A stretch of 64,000 nucleotides of DNA from Curtobacterium sp. MCBA15_012. GTDB taxonomy: Bacteria > Actinomycetota > Actinomycetes > Actinomycetales > Microbacteriaceae. How positions within the stretch are numbered: position 1 is the first letter of the stretch; every line of letters begins with the position of its first letter. Of the stretch, positions 15,977-24,688 are shown piece after piece. Location: NCBI RefSeq assembly GCF_001864935.2, contig NZ_CP126267.1, positions 868,001-932,000 of the forward strand. The letters are read 5' to 3'. Both the position numbers and the translations under genes were made by a program. The notes beneath the pieces are model-generated. The model saw only the letters and a program-made list of their open reading frames with translations. It did no database searches and was not told the origin of the DNA.

Positions 15977-18525
15977 CGACGCTCGACTCGACCACGCACC
16001 CGACCGACGGACGGGAGGCCCGTGGCGGCGCCGCCACGCGCCTCCCGTCCGACGCCACCCGCGTCGACGACGCGACGGCCCCCGACCGCGCGACCGCGCT
16101 GCTGGCCGCGATGACCCTCGAGGAGAAGACGGCGCAGCTCGTCGGCTACTGGCTCGACCAGAACGGCGTCGTCGCCCCCATGCAGGGCGAGATGGCGGCC
16201 GCGCAGGACGGGCAGACCCTCGCCGAGACCACGCGTCACGGCCTCGGGCAGTACACCCGCGTGTACGGCACCCGGCCGGTCGAACCGGACGAGCGGGCCG
16301 CGTGGCTGTGGGCGGAACAGCGCCGCCTGCAGCGCGAGACCCGGCTCGGGATCCCCGCGCTCGTGCACGAGGAGTGCCTCACCGGGCTCGCCGCGTGGCA
16401 GGCCGCGACGTTCCCGACGCCGCTGGCCTGGGGCGCGTCCTTCGACCCGGAGCTCGTCGAGCAGGTCGGCGCGGTCATCGGCCGGTCGATGCGCGAGCTC
16501 GGCGTGCACCAGGGCCTCGCGCCCGTGCTCGACGTCGTCCGCGACCCCCGCTGGGGACGGGTCGACGAGTGCATCGGCGAGGACCCGTACCTCGTCGGGA
16601 CGGTCGGCACCGCCTACGTGCGCGGGGTGCAGAGCGCCGGGGTCGACGCGACCCTCAAGCACTTCCTCGGCTACTCGGCCTCACGTGCCGGTCGGAACCA
16701 CGCACCCGTGCACGCCGGACCGCGCGAGGTGGCGGACGTGTTCCTGCCGCCGTTCGAGATGGCGCTGCTCGACGGCGGCGCCCGCAGCGTGATGAACTCC
16801 TACGCCGAGGTGGACGGCGTGCCCGTCGCCGCGGACCCCGCGCTGCTCACCGACCTGCTCCGTGGTCGGCTCGGCTTCGACGGCACCGTCGTCGCGGACT
16901 ACTTCTCGGTCGCGTTCCTCGAGGTCATGCACGGCGTGGCCCGGGACCGCGGCGAGGCGGCGGCGATGGCCCTCACGGCCGGGATCGACGTCGAGCTGCC
17001 GACCGGCGACGCGTACCTCGCCCCCCTCGTCGAGCGGGTGCGGAGCGGCGAGGTCGACGAGGCACTCGTGGACCGTGCCGTGCTGCGCGTGCTCCGGCAG
17101 AAGGAGCGGCTCGGCCTGCTCGAACCGGACGCGTTCACGGGGGAGCCCCCCACGGGGATCGACCTCGACTCGCCGGAGCACCAGGCGCTGGCCCGTCGGC
17201 TCGCGGCGGAGTCGCTCGTGCTGTTGTCGAACGACGGCGTCCTGCCGCTCGGTCCCGCCGTCGCCGCCGGCGACGGCGGCGACGGCGACGCCGGTCGCGG
17301 GGCCGACACCACCACCGGTACCAGCAACGCCGCCGACACCGCTGCCGCCCCGCGGGGCCCCGTCGCGGTGATCGGCCCGAACGCCCACCGCGCGGAGGCC
17401 CTGCAGGGCTGCTACTCCTTCGCGAACCACGTGCTCGCGACGCACCCCGGCCTGCCGCTCGGCTTCGCGATCCCGACCGTCCTCGAGGCCCTGCGGGACG
17501 TCCTCGGCGACGACGCCGTCCGGTACGCACCGGGCGCCGAGGTCGAGGGCGACGACCGCTCCGGGTTCGCCGACGCCGTGGCCGCCGCACAGGACGCCGC
17601 CGTCGCGGTCGTCGTCGTGGGCGACCAGGCCGGCCTGTTCGGACGCGGCACGGTGGGGGAGGGCAACGACTCCGAGTCGCTCGACCTGCCCGGCGTGCAG
17701 CGCGAGCTCGTCGAGGCCGTCGTCGCCACCGGCACCCCCACGGTCGTCGTGCTGCTCACCGGGCGCCCGTACGCGATCGGCTGGGCCCTCGACGGGGACC
17801 AGCCGAAGCCGGCCGCGGTCGTCCAGGCGTTCTTCCCCGGGGAGGGCGGCGGCCTCGCGATCGCCGACCTGCTCACCGGTCGCGCGGAACCGTCCGGGCG
17901 CCTGCCCGTGTCGCTGCCGCGCTCGGCCGGGGCGCAGCCGTACTCGTACCTGCACCCGCGGCTCGGCGGTCCGTCGGACGTCACCGCGACCGACTCGACG
18001 CCGGTCCGACCGTTCGGCTTCGGCCTGACGTACACGTCCTTCGCGTACGAGGACCTGGTGGTCGACGACACGGTCACCACGGACGGGGCGTTCGCGGCGA
18101 CGGTCACGGTCCGGAACACGGGGACACGCGACGGCGCGGAGGTCGTGCAGCTCTACGGGCACGACGTCCAGGCGTCGGTCACGCGTCCGGTCGTGCAGCT
18201 GCTCGGCTACGCACGCGTCGCACTCGCCGCGGGGGCGTCCGCCCGGGTCCGCTTCGACGTGCCGGTGCAGCGGTTCGGCTTCACCGACCGCGCGATGCGC
18301 AAGGTGGTCGAACCGGGCGACGTGCAGGTCTGGGTCGCGTCCGACGCGGCCGCGTCCCGGCCGGGAGGCCCGGTGCCGACGGGTGGGATCGTCGCGTCCG
18401 GCGACGGGCCGGTCCGGTACGAGGTCCCCGGCTCGACGACGGACCGTGCGGTCGTGCGGGTGACCGGTCCGGTCCGCGAGGTGTCCCTCGCCGACCGGCG
18501 GGTGGTCACCTGGGCGCGCGTCTGA
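15973..18525 (+). CDS. Glycoside hydrolase family 3 beta-glucosidase/beta-xylosidase
   Basis: Intracellular GH3 enzyme of 850 aa, removing terminal beta-linked sugars. The (beta/alpha)8 domain begins at MTLEEKTAQLVGYWL; KHFLGYSASRAGRN is a conserved substrate-binding segment, and the nucleophile is the Asp of GFDGTVVADYF (about residue 309). A Gly/Asp/Thr-rich linker follows (near 430-455), then the second alpha/beta domain and a C-terminal fibronectin III-like domain. No signal peptide is seen, fitting hydrolysis of imported oligomers. The GTG start at 15973 overlaps the permease stop. Residues 13-26 are encoded by a copy of the dispersed palindrome; the ATG at the catalytic-domain boundary (about 16111) could be an alternative start. 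Glucoside versus xyloside specificity cannot be decided. Confidence 0.9.
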   Translation: MTTLDSTTHPTDGREARGGAATRLPSDATRVDDATAPDRATALLAAMTLEEKTAQLVGYWLDQNGVVAPMQGEMAAAQDGQTLAETTRHGLGQYTRVYGTRPVEPDERAAWLWAEQRRLQRETRLGIPALVHEECLTGLAAWQAATFPTPLAWGASFDPELVEQVGAVIGRSMRELGVHQGLAPVLDVVRDPRWGRVDECIGEDPYLVGTVGTAYVRGVQSAGVDATLKHFLGYSASRAGRNHAPVHAGPREVADVFLPPFEMALLDGGARSVMNSYAEVDGVPVAADPALLTDLLRGRLGFDGTVVADYFSVAFLEVMHGVARDRGEAAAMALTAGIDVELPTGDAYLAPLVERVRSGEVDEALVDRAVLRVLRQKERLGLLEPDAFTGEPPTGIDLDSPEHQALARRLAAESLVLLSNDGVLPLGPAVAAGDGGDGDAGRGADTTTGTSNAADTAAAPRGPVAVIGPNAHRAEALQGCYSFANHVLATHPGLPLGFAIPTVLEALRDVLGDDAVRYAPGAEVEGDDRSGFADAVAAAQDAAVAVVVVGDQAGLFGRGTVGEGNDSESLDLPGVQRELVEAVVATGTPTVVVLLTGRPYAIGWALDGDQPKPAAVVQAFFPGEGGGLAIADLLTGRAEPSGRLPVSLPRSAGAQPYSYLHPRLGGPSDVTATDSTPVRPFGFGLTYTSFAYEDLVVDDTVTTDGAFAATVTVRNTGTRDGAEVVQLYGHDVQASVTRPVVQLLGYARVALAAGASARVRFDVPVQRFGFTDRAMRKVVEPGDVQVWVASDAAASRPGGPVPTGGIVASGDGPVRYEVPGSTTDRAVVRVTGPVREVSLADRRVVTWARV
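16009..16050. repeat. REP-like palindrome inside the GH3 coding sequence
   Basis: GGACGGGAGG arms with an almost perfect 42-bp self-complement (one C-C mismatch), the same family as the intergenic copies, here in frame as codons for Asp-Gly-Arg-Glu-Ala-Arg-Gly-Gly and following residues. Confidence 0.8.
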
Positions 18526-18621
18526 CGCCACCCGCCGCGCTCCGGCCGCTCCACGCACCCCACCGCTCGTCCCCGGGGAGCGTGAGTAGCGTGTGAGACC
18601 CCTCAGCTGAAGGAGCACGCC

Positions 18622-18792
18622 ATGTCCGACGCCGACGTCACCCGCGAACCGACCAACGACCCCGAGGGCACGCCGAAGCCCGACGGCCTCGGCGAGGACG
18701 GCACGATCCCCGACCACCCGGAGGGCGTCGCCGCCGGCTTCGTCGGGGACGACTCGCACTTCAACCCCGAAGAGGACGACGCCGCCGAGTAG
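18622..18792 (+). CDS. Small acidic hypothetical protein, 56 aa
   Basis: Very acidic, Pro/Gly/Asp-rich protein starting MSDADVTREPTNDPEG and ending FNPEEDDAAE, with no membrane segment or cysteine; probably soluble and partly disordered. GAAGGAG lies at a good distance before the ATG, and a -10-like TAGCGT lies at 18587-18592. It stands alone between the GH3 gene and a dispersed palindrome. I do not recognise a function; small acidic proteins of this kind are common in Microbacteriaceae annotations. Confidence 0.65.
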   Translation: MSDADVTREPTNDPEGTPKPDGLGEDGTIPDHPEGVAAGFVGDDSHFNPEEDDAAE

Positions 18793-18807
18793 CGGACGCG
18801 ACCACAC

Positions 18808-18856
18808 GACGGAACGGGAGGCCTGTGGCCACGCCGCCACGGGCCTCCCGTTCGTC
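18808..18856. repeat. REP-like palindrome
   Basis: GACGGAACGGGAGGCCTGTGGC faces its near-perfect complement across 6 nt. Both arms carry the same A/T change (GGAACGGG...CCCGTTC) relative to the family, so pairing is kept by a compensatory pair of substitutions. Confidence 0.8.
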
Positions 18857-18910
18857 GTCCGGTCACCACGTCGCGACGGCGACCGTCCGTCGGGTCGGTA
18901 CCGTGGTGGC

Positions 18911-19483
18911 ATGGCCCGCTTCACGCCCCCTGCCGCCGACGCGATGCGCGCACGCATCCTGGAAGCCGCCCGCGACGAGTTCGCCGCCCTCGGCCTGACG
19001 GGGGGTCGCGTCGAGCGGCTCGCGGCCGCGGCGGACAGCAACAAGGCGCAGGTCTTCCACTACTTCGGCGGCAAGGAGGGGCTGTTCGACGCGCTCCTCG
19101 TGCAGGAGCTCGGTGGGCTGCACGACGCCGTGCCGCTCGACACCGACGACCTGCCCGCGTGGGCGGGACGGCTCCACGACGCGCTCGTCGAGCGGCCGTG
19201 GATCGCACGCCTCGCGACCTGGCAGCGGCTCGAGCGCGCGGACGCCGTCGTGCCCGCGCTCGTCGAGCGCCACGAGGCCGCGGTCGCCGAGGTCGAGCGT
19301 GCGCAGCGTGCCGGGGTGCTGCCGCGGTCGTTCCGGCCGGCGGTGCTGTTCGCGCTCGTGCTGCAGCTCGCCGGGGTCTGGGCGACGCTGCCGCCCGAGG
19401 CGACCGGCACGGTGTCGGCCGTGGTGGCCGCGCGCCGCCGCCAGGTCGTCGTGGACGCGGTCGCACAGCTGCTCGGGCGCTGA
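18911..19483 (+). CDS. TetR-family transcriptional regulator
   Basis: Repressor of 190 aa. The N-terminal helix-turn-helix fits the family (ILEAARDEFAALGLTGGRVE then SNKAQVFHYFGGKEGLF), with an Ala/Arg/Glu-rich helical ligand-binding domain after it. TACCGT at 18899-18904 lies exactly 6 nt before the ATG, so the transcript is probably leaderless; no Shine-Dalgarno is seen. The neighbouring gene on the other strand is an esterase, but the two are convergent, so the target is unclear. Confidence 0.88.
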   Translation: MARFTPPAADAMRARILEAARDEFAALGLTGGRVERLAAAADSNKAQVFHYFGGKEGLFDALLVQELGGLHDAVPLDTDDLPAWAGRLHDALVERPWIARLATWQRLERADAVVPALVERHEAAVAEVERAQRAGVLPRSFRPAVLFALVLQLAGVWATLPPEATGTVSAVVAARRRQVVVDAVAQLLGR

Positions 19484-19505
19484 GCCGTCGGGGACGCCCG
19501 TCCCG

Positions 19506-20495
19506 TCAGAGGCGCTCGCGCAGGAACGCCACCTGGCGCTCCCAGTGGCGGAAGCCGCCGCCCTCGTGGCCGTTGTACGGGTACACGGCGATCTCGTGGT
19601 CGGTCGAGCCGAGCGCGTTGTACGCCGCGAAGGTCGTCCGCGGCGGCACGACGTCGTCCATGAGCGCCACCGAGAACAGTGCGGGCGCGGTGATGCGCTC
19701 GGCGAAGTGCACGCCGTCGAAGTACGCGACCGTGTCCCAGACCCGGTCGGCGTCGTCGCGGTGGACGGACAGGTACGTGGCGAGTTCGAGGTAGGGGCCG
19801 CCGACCGCGACGTCGGTGCCGTGCTCCCAGTCGCACAGGAACGCGACGTCGGGCAGCACCGCGACGAGGGGGCCGACGTGCGCCTCCACCAGGGCCGCGG
19901 CGGCGAGGGTGATCCCGCCACCCTGGCTGCCGCCGGTGAGCGCGACCCGGTCGGCGTCGACGCCGGGGAGCGTGCGGACCGCCTCGACGAGCCGTACCGC
20001 GTCGGTGAAGACCCGGCGGTAGTAGTGGTTCGCCGGGGCGTCGACCCCGCTCGCCATCCACCCGCCGACGTGCGGCACGGAGCCGTGCGGGTCGGGGGTG
20101 TCGCCGCCGGAGCCCCAGCCGCTGCCCTGCCCGCGCGTGTCCATCACGACGTGCACGAAGCCCGCGAGCGCCCAGGACACCCGTTCGCCGGGCAGGCCGC
20201 GGCCGCCGCCGTACCCGAGGAACTCGACCACGACGGGCAGGTCCTGGTCGGCGGTGCCCGCGGGCCGCGAGACCCACGCGCGGACGGGGTCGCCGCCGAA
20301 GCCCGGGAACGTCAGGTCCTGCACGTCGAGGGCGGTCACCGGCGTCGCGGCCGGGGTCGTCACGGGCGCGGTGCCGGCTCCTGCTGCCCGGGCCTCGGCG
20401 ATCGTGTCCGCCCAGAAGGCGTCGAAGTCGGCCGGACGCCGCACCGAGGGGCGGTGGGTGCGGAGCTGGTCGAGGGGCAGGTCGGTGCGCGGCAC
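19506..20495 (-). CDS. Acetyl xylan esterase / cephalosporin-C deacetylase family hydrolase
   Basis: Alpha/beta hydrolase of 329 aa (AXE1/carbohydrate esterase 7 type), deacetylating xylo-oligosaccharides and similar small acetyl esters. The nucleophile elbow GGSQGG puts Ser at residue 190, the acid lies in LMDDVVPP (Asp280) and His310 in NGHEGGG, spaced as in the family. MDTRGQGSGW before the elbow and DTPDPHG are further family features. No signal peptide, so it is cytoplasmic, as expected for this family. The start is GTG at 20495 with GGAGGAA upstream. It lies downstream of, and on the same strand as, xylA-xylB, separated by a strong hairpin. Confidence 0.9.
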   Translation of the reverse strand: MPRTDLPLDQLRTHRPSVRRPADFDAFWADTIAEARAAGAGTAPVTTPAATPVTALDVQDLTFPGFGGDPVRAWVSRPAGTADQDLPVVVEFLGYGGGRGLPGERVSWALAGFVHVVMDTRGQGSGWGSGGDTPDPHGSVPHVGGWMASGVDAPANHYYRRVFTDAVRLVEAVRTLPGVDADRVALTGGSQGGGITLAAAALVEAHVGPLVAVLPDVAFLCDWEHGTDVAVGGPYLELATYLSVHRDDADRVWDTVAYFDGVHFAERITAPALFSVALMDDVVPPRTTFAAYNALGSTDHEIAVYPYNGHEGGGFRHWERQVAFLRERL

Positions 20496-20550
20496 GGGGT
20501 TCCTCCGGGGGATCGGGTGGGACCGGCACGGATCTGGCGTACCGGCACGG

Positions 20551-20593
20551 ATCGGGCGTACCCGGTCGATCCGTCCGACCGGGTACGCCCGAT
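20551..20593. terminator. 17-bp-arm hairpin between xylB and esterase gene
   Basis: ATCGGGCGTACCCGGTC (20551-20567) pairs perfectly with 20577-20593 around a 9-nt loop. It sits just downstream of xylB (minus strand), suggesting a terminator or processing stem, although no T-run follows. Partial direct copies (GGCACGGATCTGGCGTACC) precede it, and 15 nt of the arm recur at 27671-27685. Confidence 0.5.
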
Positions 20594-20599
20594 TCCATC

Positions 20600-20646
20600 A
20601 GGTGCGCGCGGGGCGCGCGGGGCGCGCGGGGCGCGCCGGGCGCGCG
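20600..20646. repeat. 10-bp GC tandem repeat
   Basis: About four copies of GCGCGCGGGG directly after the xylB stop codon, strongly self-complementary. No gene. Confidence 0.6.
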
Positions 20647-22143
20647 TCAGCGCAGCGCGTGGGTGCGGTACTGCTCGAGGACCTCGAGGCGCGGGTCTGC
20701 GGGGACGAGCGTCGCCGAGACCTCCCAGGACGGCAGGGCACCCGTGAGCACCCAGGCGGCCTGCCGGGCGGCACCGGCGGCGACGTACTCGCCCGGTTCC
20801 GGGACCGACACGTCGCGTCCGAACACCTGCGCGGCGACGGCCCGGACGGCCTCGTTCCGCGCGGCCCCGCCGATGAGCAGCAGGCGTGACACCGTGACAC
20901 CGGTGTCCTCGACCGCCGCCAGGCCGTCCGCGAGCGCGCACAGCATGCCCTCGACGGCGGCACGGGCGAGGTGCGCCCGGTCTGTGGTCGCCGGGGTCAT
21001 CCCGAGCAGCGAGGCGGTCGCGTCCGGACGGTTCGGCGTGCGCTCGCCGACGAAGTACGGCACGAGCACGAGGCCGTCCGCACCCGCCGGCGCCTGCAGC
21101 GCCAGCTCGCCGAGCTCGCCGTGGTCGACGCCGAGCAGGCCGCCCACCACCTCGAGCACGCGGGCCGCGTTGAGCGTCGTGACGATCGGGAGGCGCGACC
21201 CGGTCCCGTCGGCGAAGCCCGCCACGGTCCCGCTCGGGTCCGTCACCTCGGTGTCGGTGACCCCGAAGACGGTGCCGCTCGTGCCGAGGGACACCGCGAC
21301 GTCACCCGGGCCCAGTCCGAGGCCGAGCGCTGCCCCGGCGTTGTCGCCGAGTCCCGGGCCGACGAGGAGTCCGGCACGGGCGACGGCGCCGCCCGGCAGC
21401 GTGACGTCGGACGCCAGCGCGCCCATCGCCTCGTCGGGCGCGACGACCCGCGGCACCACGACCGCGTCGGCCGCGCTGCCCGCGCTGCCCGCGCTGACCG
21501 AGCCGGACGCGACCCGCAGGCCACGGCCGAGCGCGGCCTCGAACAGCTCGCCGTCGTACTCCCGCCGCACCGGGTCCCAGTAGCCGGTGCCGCTGGCGTC
21601 CGAACCGTCGGTCGCGAGGGCGTCGAGGTCCGGGCCGAGCGGGCTCTCGTCCGCCGGGCCGTACCCGCGCAGCCGCCACGACAGCCAGTCGTGGGGGAGC
21701 ACGACGGCCGCGACGCGGCCGGCGTGCTCCGGTTCGGCGTCGCGGAGCCAGCGCAGCTTCGTGCCGGTGAACGAGGCCACCGGGACCAGACCCGTGCGGG
21801 CGACCCATGCCTCCCGGCCGAGCTCCTCGACCATCTGCGCGGCCGCGTCGGCGCTGCGGACGTCGTTCCAGAGCAGCGCGTCGCGGACGACGTGCCCCTC
21901 CGCGTCCAGCGCGACCATGCCGTGCTGCTGCCCGGCGACCGCGACCGCCGCGACGTCGTCGAAGCCGCCGGCGTCCGCGATCGCGGCGCCGAGCGCGTCC
22001 CACCAGTGGCGGGGGTCGACGGACGTGCCGTCCGGGTGGGACGCGCGCCCCTCCCGGACGACCGCGCCGGTCGCCGCGTCACGGATCGTGACCTTGCAGG
22101 ACTGGGTCGACGAGTCGACCCCTGCGACCAGCTGCTGGCTCAA
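20647..22143 (-). CDS. xylB: Xylulokinase
   Basis: FGGY-family kinase that phosphorylates D-xylulose to xylulose 5-phosphate, about 498 aa. The N-terminal ATPase-fold motif [14 protein letters not shown] is followed by [12 protein letters not shown] (conserved substrate-loop residues), the catalytic Asp in [11 protein letters not shown] (about residue 267), SLGTSGTVF and the C-terminal [14 protein letters not shown]. The start is unusual: TTG at 22143 gives the normal N terminus but GAAGGG is almost adjacent; a second TTG at 22203 overlaps the xylA stop (TTGA) and would add 20 residues. A hairpin lies between these starts. Co-transcribed with xylA upstream. Confidence 0.92.
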   Translation of the reverse strand: MSQQLVAGVDSSTQSCKVTIRDAATGAVVREGRASHPDGTSVDPRHWWDALGAAIADAGGFDDVAAVAVAGQQHGMVALDAEGHVVRDALLWNDVRSADAAAQMVEELGREAWVARTGLVPVASFTGTKLRWLRDAEPEHAGRVAAVVLPHDWLSWRLRGYGPADESPLGPDLDALATDGSDASGTGYWDPVRREYDGELFEAALGRGLRVASGSVSAGSAGSAADAVVVPRVVAPDEAMGALASDVTLPGGAVARAGLLVGPGLGDNAGAALGLGLGPGDVAVSLGTSGTVFGVTDTEVTDPSGTVAGFADGTGSRLPIVTTLNAARVLEVVGGLLGVDHGELGELALQAPAGADGLVLVPYFVGERTPNRPDATASLLGMTPATTDRAHLARAAVEGMLCALADGLAAVEDTGVTVSRLLLIGGAARNEAVRAVAAQVFGRDVSVPEPGEYVAAGAARQAAWVLTGALPSWEVSATLVPADPRLEVLEQYRTHALR

Positions 22144-22166
22144 CCCTTCGGCGGCAGGCCGCCTCA

Positions 22167-22213
22167 GCGCGCGGAATGCAGCCGGTGGCGCGTCTGCACT
22201 CAATTCCGCGCGC
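22167..22213. promoter_or_regulatory. Hairpin overlapping the xylA stop codon
   Basis: GCGCGCGGAAT (22167-22177) pairs with 22203-22213, and an inner GTGCAG/CTGCA stem extends it. On the mRNA it covers the xylA stop and the upstream candidate xylB start, so it could tune the XylA:XylB ratio or act as a processing site. Confidence 0.5.
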
Positions 22214-23393
22214 CCATGAGGTGCTCCATGGCGAGCTGCTGCAGGCGCACGAAGCCGAAGCCCTTGCCGCCGAAGTACGCGTCGGCGTCGAACTCCTCGT
22301 AGGCGGAGCGGTCGGCCAGGAAGTCGTCGTACGACTCGCCGCTGTTCAGCGTCGGGGTGCTCAGTTCGTCGACCTTCGCGGCAGACAGGGCTGCCTGCAC
22401 CTCGGGGTCGGCGCGGAACGCCTGCGCGCGCTCCTTGAGGAGCAGGTACATGCGCATGTTCGCCTTCGCCGAGTCCCACACGCCCGTGATGTCCTCGGTG
22501 CGCGAGGGCTTGTAGTCGAAGTGGCGCGGGCCGTCGTACGCCGGGCCGCCCTGGGGGGAGCCGTGCTCGAGCAGGTCGACGAGCGAGAACGCGTTCTGCA
22601 GGTCGCCGTGGCCGAACACCAGGTCCTGGTCGTACTTGATGCCGCGCTGGCCGTTGAGGTCGATGTGGAAGAGCTTGCCCTGGTACAGCGCCTGGGCGAT
22701 GCCGGCGGTGAAGTTCAGGCCCGCCATCTGCTCGTGGCCGACCTCGGGGTTGATGCCGAACAGCTCCGGACGCTCGAGCGTCTCGGTGAACGCGATCGCG
22801 TGGCCGAGGGTCGGCAGGAGGATGTCGCCGCGGGGCTCGTTCGGCTTCGGCTCGATGGCGAAGCGGATGTCGTAGCCCTTGTCGGTGACGTACTGGGCGA
22901 GCAGGTTGACGGCCTCGCGGTATCGCTCGAGTGCGGCCTGCACGTCCTTGGCGGAGTCGTACTCCGAGCCCTCGCGGCCGCCCCACATGACGAAGGTCTT
23001 CGCGCCGAGCTCGGCGGCGAGGTCGAGGTTGCGGAGCACCTTGCGGAGCGCGAACCGGCGGACCTGACGGTCGTTCGAGGTGAAGCCGCCGTCCTTGAAG
23101 ACCGGCGCCGAGAACAGGTTGGTGGTGACCATCGGGACGATGACCCCGGTCGCGTCGAGCGCGCCCTTGAGGCGGTCGATCTGCGTCTGGCGCTCGGCGT
23201 CGGTCGAGCCGAACGCGAACAGGTCGTCGTCGTGGAAGGTCAGGCCGTAGGCACCGAGCTCGTCGAGCTTCTCGACCGCCTCGACCACGTCCAGCGCGGG
23301 ACGGGTGGGGCCGCCGAACGGGTCGGAGCCGTTGTAGCCGATGGTCCAGAGACCGAAGGAGAACTTGTCGTCACGGGTGGGCGTCGTTGCCAT
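22200..23393 (-). CDS. xylA: Xylose isomerase (class I)
   Basis: Converts D-xylose to D-xylulose, also D-glucose to D-fructose; 397 aa, the compact class I length of Streptomyces enzymes. All catalytic and metal residues fall at canonical numbers: His54 and Asp57 (TFHDDDL), Glu181 and Lys183 (IEPKP), Glu217, His220 (NPEVGHEQ), Asp245 (FHIDLN), Asp255, Asp257 (YDQDL) and Asp287. The ATG at 23393 starts the conserved N terminus. xylB follows; a Gfo/Idh/MocA cassette diverges, and an inverted repeat ATGTTG-N7-CAACAT lies 30 nt upstream, probably the operator for the ROK repressor encoded at 27.8 kb. Confidence 0.97.
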   Translation of the reverse strand: MATTPTRDDKFSFGLWTIGYNGSDPFGGPTRPALDVVEAVEKLDELGAYGLTFHDDDLFAFGSTDAERQTQIDRLKGALDATGVIVPMVTTNLFSAPVFKDGGFTSNDRQVRRFALRKVLRNLDLAAELGAKTFVMWGGREGSEYDSAKDVQAALERYREAVNLLAQYVTDKGYDIRFAIEPKPNEPRGDILLPTLGHAIAFTETLERPELFGINPEVGHEQMAGLNFTAGIAQALYQGKLFHIDLNGQRGIKYDQDLVFGHGDLQNAFSLVDLLEHGSPQGGPAYDGPRHFDYKPSRTEDITGVWDSAKANMRMYLLLKERAQAFRADPEVQAALSAAKVDELSTPTLNSGESYDDFLADRSAYEEFDADAYFGGKGFGFVRLQQLAMEHLMGARN

Positions 23394-23422
23394 GGTGGAT
23401 CACCGTTCGTCGTCGAAACAAA

Positions 23423-23441
23423 ATGTTGCCGCGCCCAACAT
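23423..23441. promoter_or_regulatory. Candidate XylR operator between xylA and divergent cassette
   Basis: ATGTTG (23423-23428) and CAACAT (23436-23441) flank a 7-nt spacer. The GTTG...CAAC core resembles operators of ROK-type xylose repressors, and a ROK repressor gene lies 4 kb away in the same locus. The pairing of repressor and site is inferred. Confidence 0.55.
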
Positions 23442-23491
23442 AAGCGGTAGTGTTGACTCTGGCAAGCACCGGATCGCAAAGGAGCGAGTGG

Positions 23492-24688
23492 ATGGCACAG
23501 GACGGACACGGACCGGGTCGACTGCGGGTCGCCATGGTCGGACACGGCTTCATGGGGGCGGCGCACTCCCAGGCCTGGCGGACCGCACCGAGGTTCTTCG
23601 ACCTCGGGGTCGAACCCGAGATGGCCGTGGTCGTCGGCCGCGACGCCGAGCGTGCGGAGGCCGCCCGCGCGAAGTACGGATGGCAGACCGCCTCGACCGA
23701 CTGGCGGCAGGTGGTCGCCGACCCGGAGATCGACGTCGTCGACGTCGTGTCGCCGGGCTCGTCCCACGTCGAGGTCGCGATCGCCGCGCTCGAGGCCGGC
23801 AAGCACGTGCTCTGCGAGAAGCCCCTCGCCAACACCGTCGAGGAGGCCGAGGCGATGACCGCCGCGGCCACGGCCGCTGCCGCGCGCGGCGTCCGCGCGA
23901 TGGTCGGGTTCAGCTACCGTCGCGTGCCCGCGATCGCGCTGGCACGCCAGCTGGTGCAGGACGGGAGGCTCGGCACCGTCCGCCAGGTCCGCGCGCTCTA
24001 CCTGCAGGACTGGCTGGCCGACGCCGAGGGCCCGATGACGTGGCGCCTCGACAAGGCGCTCGCCGGTTCCGGCTCGCTCGGCGACATCGGCGCGCACGCG
24101 ATCGACCTCGTCGAGCACGTCACGGGCGCACAGCTGTCGACCGTGTCCGGCACGCTCGAGACCTTCGTGCACGAGCGCCCGCTCATGGCCGAGGGCGTCG
24201 GACTGTCCGGCACCGCGTCGAGCGAGCGCGGGCAGGTCACGGTCGACGACGCCGCGTTCTTCCTCGGTCGGCTCGTCGGCGGCGCTGCCGACGGTGCGAT
24301 CGGCTCGTTCGAGGCCACGCGCTACGCGACCGGTCGGAAGAACGGCCTGACGCTCGAGGTCAGCGGCTCCGAGGGCGCGATCCAGTTCGACCTCGAGTCG
24401 ATGAACGAACTGCGCCTGTACGAGTCGTCGGCGCCCGCGGGGGAGCAGGGCTTCCGCCGCATCCTCGTCACCGAGCCGGAGCACGAGTACATGGCCGCGT
24501 GGTGGCCGACCGGGCACCTCATCGGCTACGAGCACACCTTCAGCCACCAGGTCGCGGACTTCGTGCGCGCGATCGTCGCCGGCACCGACCCCTCGCCCTC
24601 GTTCGCGGACGGACTGCACGTGCAGCGCGTCCTCGACGCGGTCGAGCGCAGCGCCGCCGACGGCAGCAGCTGGACGGCCATCCGATGA
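23492..24688 (+). CDS. Gfo/Idh/MocA-family oxidoreductase
   Basis: NAD(P)-dependent sugar dehydrogenase of 398 aa. The Rossmann motif VGHGFMGAAHSQAW opens the protein, the signature EKPLA follows GKHVLC, and the C-terminal domain carries the catalytic region GSLGDIGAHAIDLVEHVTG. The ATG at 23492 has AAAGGAG eight nt upstream. It starts a tightly coupled cassette (ATGA overlap with a ThuA gene, then a second family member). It is divergent from xylA with a shared inverted repeat, so xylose-linked or co-inducible expression is likely. The substrate is unknown; oxidation of a glycoside to a 3-keto form is one option for the family. Confidence 0.92.
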   Translation: MAQDGHGPGRLRVAMVGHGFMGAAHSQAWRTAPRFFDLGVEPEMAVVVGRDAERAEAARAKYGWQTASTDWRQVVADPEIDVVDVVSPGSSHVEVAIAALEAGKHVLCEKPLANTVEEAEAMTAAATAAAARGVRAMVGFSYRRVPAIALARQLVQDGRLGTVRQVRALYLQDWLADAEGPMTWRLDKALAGSGSLGDIGAHAIDLVEHVTGAQLSTVSGTLETFVHERPLMAEGVGLSGTASSERGQVTVDDAAFFLGRLVGGAADGAIGSFEATRYATGRKNGLTLEVSGSEGAIQFDLESMNELRLYESSAPAGEQGFRRILVTEPEHEYMAAWWPTGHLIGYEHTFSHQVADFVRAIVAGTDPSPSFADGLHVQRVLDAVERSAADGSSWTAIR

